Notes under the pieces: generated by a model
Seen by the model: only the letters and a program-made list of their open reading frames with translations
Database searches by the model: none
What the model was told of the DNA's origin: nothing
Source: Tanytarsus gracilentus
Taxonomy: Eukaryota; Arthropoda; Insecta; Diptera; Chironomidae
Assembly (NCBI GenBank): GCA_038502055.1
Contig: JAXRKN010000038.1
Location: 3,906,001 to 3,970,000, forward strand
Direction of reading: 5' to 3'
Length of the DNA stretch: 64,000 bases
Made by a program: the position numbers and the translations under genes
Part shown: positions 58,481 to 64,000 of the stretch, piece by piece
Numbering within the stretch: position 1 is the first letter of the stretch
Layout: each line of letters opens with the position of its first letter

Positions 58481-59406
58481 ATGAACTCATTGATGGATGA
58501 TTCATTTGATGAGGCACTTGCCAACATGGAAATGCCCGAAGATCCCGGACCTTCGGCCAACATAGTAGCAACGAGCGATAAGCCGGAGGAAAATCATGCA
58601 AAGATATCTTCTGCTGCATCGTCAAACGATAATCAAAATAATGCGACAAAAGCTGCTGCATCGACTACTAAAAATACTCCAAATGCCATACAGGTTAATC
58701 CGAACCAGAGAGGAAATCCACTTTTAAAGGCAATAACGAGCATTCCATGGGAGTTTAATAATGAAATCATCGCCGATTATGTCGTCGGTGTCCACGGTAT
58801 GGTGATTAATTTACGATAGAATATTACTCAATAATTTTATCATTTTATAATATGATTTCATTATAGCGTGTGTATTGTTCTTATCAATACGTTACCACAA
58901 TTTAAAGCCCGATTACCTTTCGGAGAGACTCAAAAAGCTCGGAAAAAATTATCAGTTGAGAGTACTGCTAGTGCATGTCGATACAAAGGAGCCACACAAT
59001 GCCTTGAAACATCTCACGAGAATTTGTTTGCTTGCTGATCTCACCTTAATGCTCGCATGGAGCAATGAAGAGGCTGGCAAAATTATCGAAACATATAAAA
59101 TGTATGAAAATGCACCCGCTGAAAAAATTCAAGAGAAACCCGAGACCGATAGCAATCTGAAAGTGAGTGCTGCTTAACATTGACCTTGACAAATAAGCAG
59201 TTATTTATGTTTTATTTTAGATAGTGAATGCGTTAACGAGTATACGCACGGTGAATAAAACAGATGCAGCGACATTGCTTGTTAATTTTGGATCGTTAGA
59301 GCGTCTCATCGAGGCCAATGAAAATAAACTTGGTTCATGCGCCGGACTCGGACCACGCAAGCAGCAGAAATTGCTAAAGATTTTTAACGAGCCCTTTCTC
59401 AAGTAA
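58481..59406 (+). CDS. Ercc1: ERCC1 nucleotide-excision-repair endonuclease subunit
   Basis: Non-catalytic partner of XPF (fly mei-9) that makes the 5' incision in nucleotide excision repair. Exons 58481-58796, 58867-59162 and 59221-59406 give 265 residues, near fly Ercc1. Residues 1-75 are disordered. The central domain (about 78-195) shows NQRGNPLLKAITSIPWEF, YHNLKPDYLSERLKKLG and LLVHVDTKEPHNALKHLTRICLLADLTLMLAWSNEEAGKIIETYK, all strongly conserved. The tail (about 205-265) is the tandem helix-hairpin-helix domain: ALTSIRTVNKTDAATLLVNFGSLERL and GLGPRKQQKLLKIFNEPF. The active-site motif of XPF is absent, as expected. AATAAA at about 59580 is a likely poly(A) signal. Confidence 0.95.
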
Positions 59407-59808
59407 CTTTTTTATGTGTCGCATTTATATCTCGACTGAGAGTGAGTCGCGTTAAATTAATTAATTGCTTTATAAAAAAATCTACGACACTTTTTTCTGC
59501 GTGTTAAAATGGCTGTGATGAATATTCATTAAAACTTACTTGTTCTCGAAATTGTTATGAAGGAAGAATTGTATCGATCAATAAAGAAATTTTTTTTTCG
59601 TAATTTATGGCAAAATTTATTTTTTATTGGCAAGAATAATTTTAACGGTCACTCTGCACGTGTTGAATTTAAATTTGATTTTTGCCCTCTGTGAGTAAAA
59701 ACGAGAACTAGTTTAGAAATTTATTTGTAGACGGCGTAAACACAAACAACCATTTTTAATTAAAATTCAACAATTCTAAGGACAATTTGAGACTTTAATT
59801 AAGCTAAA
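59407..59808. other. intergenic region, Ercc1 to BRD7/9
   Basis: 402 bp: the Ercc1 3' UTR, a poly(A) signal near 59580 and the BRD7/9 promoter and 5' UTR. Nothing else seen. Confidence 0.5.
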
Positions 59809-62096
59809 ATGGAGCAAGTAAAGAAGCATAAAAAGCACAAGAAACATAAATCGGAAAGAAAATCCAAATACGAAGGTAAAAATTGAAAATTTTACAACAT
59901 CCAGATGTGATGATCTTTTAAATAAAATTATTTAATTTAATCATAATTCTCATTTTAGAGCGTGCACCACCAAGCCTGAAATTGATATTAAAAGTCAGTG
60001 GAACACCAGAACATGGCTCGAGTGATTCGCCTTACCAAGTTAACATGGCTGATCAGCATTCGAGTCGAGATTTCGGCGAGCACTCTGAAAAGCATAAAAA
60101 GTCCAAGAAGAAAAAGAAGAAGAAGGATCGTGAGAAGAAACATAAGCATCATAAGAAGGATCGTCATAAACGTGAATCGAGCATGGATGATTCAACAACA
60201 ATGATGCTGGATGACGACACAGCTCAAATGTATTATGCCTCAATGTCCACATCTTCGGCAGTGTCGGCACAGCCAGTCACAAAGCCAATGATTCCGCTTT
60301 CAATTAACACTCAAAATGATCAAAAGACTTTCCATACAATGCAAAATGTTCCGATGATATCGCCCACTCCTGTTTCGTTGGATACTTCCAGCAATCAACT
60401 CTCGCCCATGACACCGCCACCCTCCTCATCAGTCTCGGAATCTGGACGTGAGCCACGTACCTGCGTTTTAAAGCTCAAGCAGCAGAGAAGTCCTTTATCG
60501 AAGCTTTTGGAAAATATTTTAAAAGCTCTCGAGAAGCGAGATCCTCACCAATTTTTCGCATGGCCCGTTACTGATGATATTGCGCCTGGATACTCGGCTA
60601 TTATAACTAAACCAATGGATTTTAGCACCATAAGGCAGAAGAATGAAGAAAGCAAATATTTAACACTTCAAGAGTTCTCAGACGATTTTCAACTCATGTG
60701 CGACAATGCAATCAAGTATAATCATCACGAGACCGTTTATAATAAAGCAGCTCGTCGTCTCCTTCAAGCTGGCATGCGTTTGTTTCTACCAGAGAGTCTC
60801 ATTCGTGGTCCTTATGCAGTTTTTGTTCGTGATCTTTCCTATAGGGAACTAGGATTTGATCCAAATCTTAAACTTGAACCGCATGACGAGCCATACTACA
60901 GCATTGACTCGGCAGAAGCTGATGATACGAGAATGAGTACTGATCAAATGGATCCATTGCAAGAGGAAAGAGAGAGGCGTGAAAGAATGAAGGCTGAACT
61001 TGATCCTAAATCGTCTTTTGAGCCGTTCGTTGATCCATTGACGGCTGATGAGGTTCTCGAGCAAGTACAAAAAGCGGCAAGAGATGCACGATCTCGATTG
61101 AATAAGAGGAAAGCTCACAGCATGGGCATTCTTCGGGGACATTCAGATGGCACGACATCTATGAAAATTCTAATTCCATCTGATGACGGTGTACCCGAGA
61201 AAGTTAAAAAGTTGGGTGAATTTACTGGTAAACTCGAAAAAGGAACTGGACTTTTACAAAACTTCAGAGAAGACCGACGAAATGTTGTAAAATTACCAAA
61301 ATCCTTAAACTATGGATCATTTGCGTCATTCGCTCCAACATTCGACACGAGATTTACTAACCTATCAGTCGAGGAGACAGATTTAATACTCAACACTTAT
61401 GGAAATGACGATGGAGCCAATTATGCCACCTCTATTAGTCGATTTACTAAAGACTCGCCTTATGGAAATTCATTAGCCAATAAACTTTTAGATTTGCTAA
61501 CTAACGGAGAACACAGCAAGACAATGGAAACTCTCGTGGAGGCCGAGGAAGTTAAACAGAATCAAATTGAAGTAGAAAAATTGCTGCCAAACTATCCGAA
61601 AGAAGCAAAAGCGTTGGAAAGCGTCACAATTGATTTTGATGAGCTCAAGACTTTAAAAGAAATTGGTGTTGAAACAGACTTCCTTAGTGCTTTCGAAAAA
61701 GTCATCAAGAACGGCGATAAAGTTGGAGATGCACAATCTCAACTGGATAATAATTCATCTTTGATTGAGCAATTAAATCAAGTGCAACATGATCGTTTAT
61801 CCGCACCTCTACCGCAACATCTCAGTCTCATAGCTCACCCGAATAAACAAGAAATTGAGCTAGCGGATCAAATTACTTCAAACATCACGAACATAGCTAA
61901 GAAATTGCCACCAAGCGCAATTACCTCAGTTGTTGGTGTGCGAAAAGCGATGGGCATAAATGTTGCAAATATTCCACCCGAAAATAACATAAGAATTTCC
62001 AAATTTGGAACTAATCGACCAATAGATGTCGACGCGACGGAAGTGGACATGGAACTGGAGCCGTCACAAGCATCTGAGTTCGATGATTTCATTTAA
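59809..62096 (+). CDS. Brd7-9: BRD7/BRD9-type bromodomain protein
   Basis: Subunit of PBAP/ncBAF-type SWI/SNF chromatin remodelers. Exons 59809-59875 and 59959-62096 give 734 residues. The N-terminus (MEQVKKHKKHKKHKSERKSK) and residues 50-85 are strongly Lys/His-rich, as in BRD7/9. The bromodomain at about residues 190-285 reads LLENILKALEKRDPHQFFAWPVTDDIAPGYS... and keeps the acetyl-lysine-binding asparagine in IKYNHHETVYN, plus the PMDFSTIRQK loop. The downstream DUF3512 region (about 300-560) includes LNYGSFASFAPTFDTRFTNLS and ETDLILNTYGND, a signature of this group. BRD7 and BRD9 are not separate in flies, where one gene (CG7154) represents both. AATAAA at 62124-62129 is a likely poly(A) signal. 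Confidence 0.92.
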
Positions 62097-62801
62097 TATT
62101 GTAATATTTTATTTTAAGCAAGAAATAAAATTTAATTTGAGTATTTAAATTTTTAATTCAACTTTTTTTAAATCCAGCAAAAAAATTGTTTCTTAAATGA
62201 ACTAAACTGAAAAAAAGAGAGCTCTGGAAGTTCAAGAGAAAAACAATTTGTGCTACCTTTTTCGAAAATTCCTTTTTCGTCTTTATTTGTCATCTTTTGT
62301 TTTCTGTCTTTTTTTCTTTTCATTAAAACATTATAAATCGTATTTAAAAATATCTGTAAAAGAAATAGAAAATTATTTAAAAGAATAAAAATGTCATCTT
62401 AATTAAAACTTTTTAAGGAATGTAAATGTTTCTCTCTTATAGCCTAAAATGTGTTGAAATATAATATTTAAAAAAATATGATAAATTTTAGTTCTTTCTC
62501 TGCGAAGAGACTGAGCATTTAATTTTTAAATTACTTAATTTAAATCGCTATGTAATAAAAAAAATCATTTTCAATGTGAATATCACAAAAAATTCATTAA
62601 GTAATTTTTTCAACTATATTCTCTCATTACCGTGGTTGGTGGAACAACTTACCTCGGCGTTTAATCTATTTAAATGCTTAAAATGGAAACTCTCTGCAAT
62701 GTGCAGAGAGACTTTAGAATATATTCTTTTTTAATACTAAAAATTTGCACTTTTTTGTTACCAAGTAAATTTTATAAATTAAGTTAATTTAAATTTGAAT
62801 T
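62097..62801. other. convergent 3' region
   Basis: 705 bp between BRD7/9 and the last gene. Mostly untranslated A/T-rich sequence. On the minus strand a short exon-like segment (ATTTAAATAG | ATTAAACGCCGAG | GTAAGT, near 62652-62669) has good splice borders, but its connection is unclear. Confidence 0.4.
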
Positions 62802-64000
62802 TTATCGCCTTACATTAGCGTTGAATCTCGAAAGATAATTGTCGCAATTTGCGCAATATAGCGATGTTCCTACCGTGTGCTGTTTGCGGCACAAATTACA
62901 GAGAGAAGTTTTTGCCGTTGACTTCACGATGGGTGCACAATGGCTGTTGAAGGCAATTTTCGTTGGAATCACTTGTGTCTGCGATGTCACAGAGTTGTTG
63001 TTGTTGGCATCTGAAGTAGAACTTGTCGTGCTCGGTGCCGGTGAATTATTTCCATCACTTCCTAGCTTAGTATCGGGTCCAAAGCTCACTTTTTTCTGCG
63101 GTGGTTTCATTTGAGGTGGACTAAGATAAACATTATTTAATTGCTGATGTAATGGACTCAGTGGATTCATTGGATTGAGCGGATGTTGTTGTGGTGGTTC
63201 AAAAGGCATTCCCATATCTTGCATGTAGGGTACACGCTGATAGGGAAAGCCATTTTGAAATTCGTGCGATGGCGGTGACATTGGATGCATCATTTGTGGT
63301 GGTTTCTGATATAAATTTGTATTTTGATTCATAGCTTGAGCTTGATACATTCGAGCGTTCATCATGTGCATTTGCATTTGAGCGTTTTGTGGCGGTTGCA
63401 TTTGAGGCTGAGCAAGAGGATTTTGAGGATACTGAAGTGGTCTTTGGAGGTTATGGATATTTTGGGGACTATAGGAAGGAAAACCTGAAGTACCTTCGCG
63501 TACAATCGAGCTATTTTGAGGCACTTGCATATATGGTGATTGCAATGGTATGCCTAAGTTTGAAACTAATCCACTTCCCTGATTAGCAACATAGTCAAAC
63601 GATTGCTGCATACTGCCCGTATACTGATTCGGAGGTGACATCGACATGTGTTGAGCGTTGCCAACAGATGCGATATCAGGTTTTCTCATCATTTCCTGAT
63701 ATTGCTGCTGCTGTACGCTCGGAACGACAGGTCTTTGTTGCTGAACATGGGAGGGATAATTATTTTGTTGATGGGTGGGAGGGGATTGATAGAGTGGTTT
63801 TTGAATTTGATCAATTGATTGGTAACCAAATGCATCTTCTGACTTTGGCGATGAGTTGATTGGAAGTCCATTTACCGGCGGTGTCATGTACTGAGAAATC
63901 GATGATTCGTGAGGTGCTTGCAATGGAATAGCCATGGTCGATACGACACATGATTTTGGTGTGTCAACTTGATCTCTCGACTCTTCTTCACTCGAATTAC
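62802..64000 (-). CDS. unidentified Pro/Gln/Met-rich protein with C-terminal cysteine motif, 5' end missing
   Basis: Open from the right window edge to TAA at 62802 (about 399 codons), with no in-frame stop, so the start lies outside; the internal ATG at 63935 is not necessarily used. The visible part is low complexity: PPxN, QQQ, MHMM and SP-rich stretches suggestive of a disordered nuclear or RNA-related protein. It ends with a cysteine cluster, LCNLCRKQHTVGTSLYCANC, with CxxC-x11-CxxC spacing, consistent with a small zinc ribbon, followed by DNYLSRFNANVRR. I do not recognise the family. The last codons overlap a good splice donor (AAT|GTAAGG at about 62811), so the true C-terminus could continue in another exon. 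Confidence 0.7.
   Translation of the reverse strand, partial: NSSEEESRDQVDTPKSCVVSTMAIPLQAPHESSISQYMTPPVNGLPINSSPKSEDAFGYQSIDQIQKPLYQSPPTHQQNNYPSHVQQQRPVVPSVQQQQYQEMMRKPDIASVGNAQHMSMSPPNQYTGSMQQSFDYVANQGSGLVSNLGIPLQSPYMQVPQNSSIVREGTSGFPSYSPQNIHNLQRPLQYPQNPLAQPQMQPPQNAQMQMHMMNARMYQAQAMNQNTNLYQKPPQMMHPMSPPSHEFQNGFPYQRVPYMQDMGMPFEPPQQHPLNPMNPLSPLHQQLNNVYLSPPQMKPPQKKVSFGPDTKLGSDGNNSPAPSTTSSTSDANNNNSVTSQTQVIPTKIAFNSHCAPIVKSTAKTSLCNLCRKQHTVGTSLYCANCDNYLSRFNANVRR

Noticed and set aside
59982..60204. Start of the bromodomain protein at 59982 and an Arg-rich overlapping frame
   Set aside because: The upstream exon 59809-59875 encodes the typical Lys/His-rich N-terminus and joins in phase; the overlapping frame is a shadow.
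1..64000. tRNA, rRNA, CRISPR arrays, transposase genes or viral insertions
   Set aside because: None recognised on reading both strands; a covariance-model and repeat-library search would be needed to exclude small or diverged ones.

Overview
This is a gene-dense stretch of an insect nuclear genome, most likely a dipteran with a compact, AT-rich genome (a nematoceran such as a midge would fit; the species cannot be fixed from the sequence). Reasons: spliced genes with many GT-AG introns of about 55-100 bp, A/T-rich introns and UTRs, Drosophila-like orthologues throughout, and long polyQ/Asn-rich tracts. I rebuilt 19 complete or near-complete gene models from conserved protein families, phase-compatible splice sites and ORF continuity, plus two genes cut by the window ends. 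No rRNA, tRNA, CRISPR array or recognisable transposon was found.

Layout, left to right: two tandem NRF-6-like membrane acyltransferases (+; first one cut at the left end); snazarus/SNX25-type sorting nexin (-); a single-exon SUN-domain protein (+); riboflavin kinase (+); TAF7 (-); Ssu72 (+); LSG1 GTPase (-); ERMARD (+); cytidine deaminase (+); Target of rapamycin, Tor (-); a ZDHHC5/8-type palmitoyltransferase like approximated (+); TFAM (-); KIAA0319-like PKD-repeat protein (+); an ACAP/CenB1A ArfGAP (-) whose 7-kb intron 2 contains the whole Contactin gene on the opposite strand (+); Gemin5/rigor mortis (+); calmodulin (-); Ercc1 (+); BRD7/9 bromodomain protein (+); and the 3' part of an unidentified Pro/Gln-rich gene (-) running off the right end.

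The genes are mostly housekeeping or membrane/neuronal genes and do not form a pathway or operon. They are packed as alternating divergent and convergent pairs. Start codons of divergent pairs lie 105-570 bp apart in several cases, suggesting shared promoters: Taf7/Ssu72, Lsg1/ERMARD, Tor/app, TFAM/KIAA0319-like and ACAP/Gemin5.

The most striking signals are in splicing. In app the frame can only be kept by a 2-nt exon (AC) followed by a 22-nt exon. Together they encode TFDHHCPW, the catalytic motif, and skipping both stays in frame. Riboflavin kinase has a 12-nt exon for its conserved GIPTAN motif, and Tor ends in a 20-nt exon encoding its last GWCPFW residues. Ssu72 intron 2 is bounded by an 8-bp direct repeat that looks like a target-site duplication. 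TFAM and app each have a credible alternative C-terminal exon, and LSG1 has a DCCG instead of DCPG in its G3 motif.
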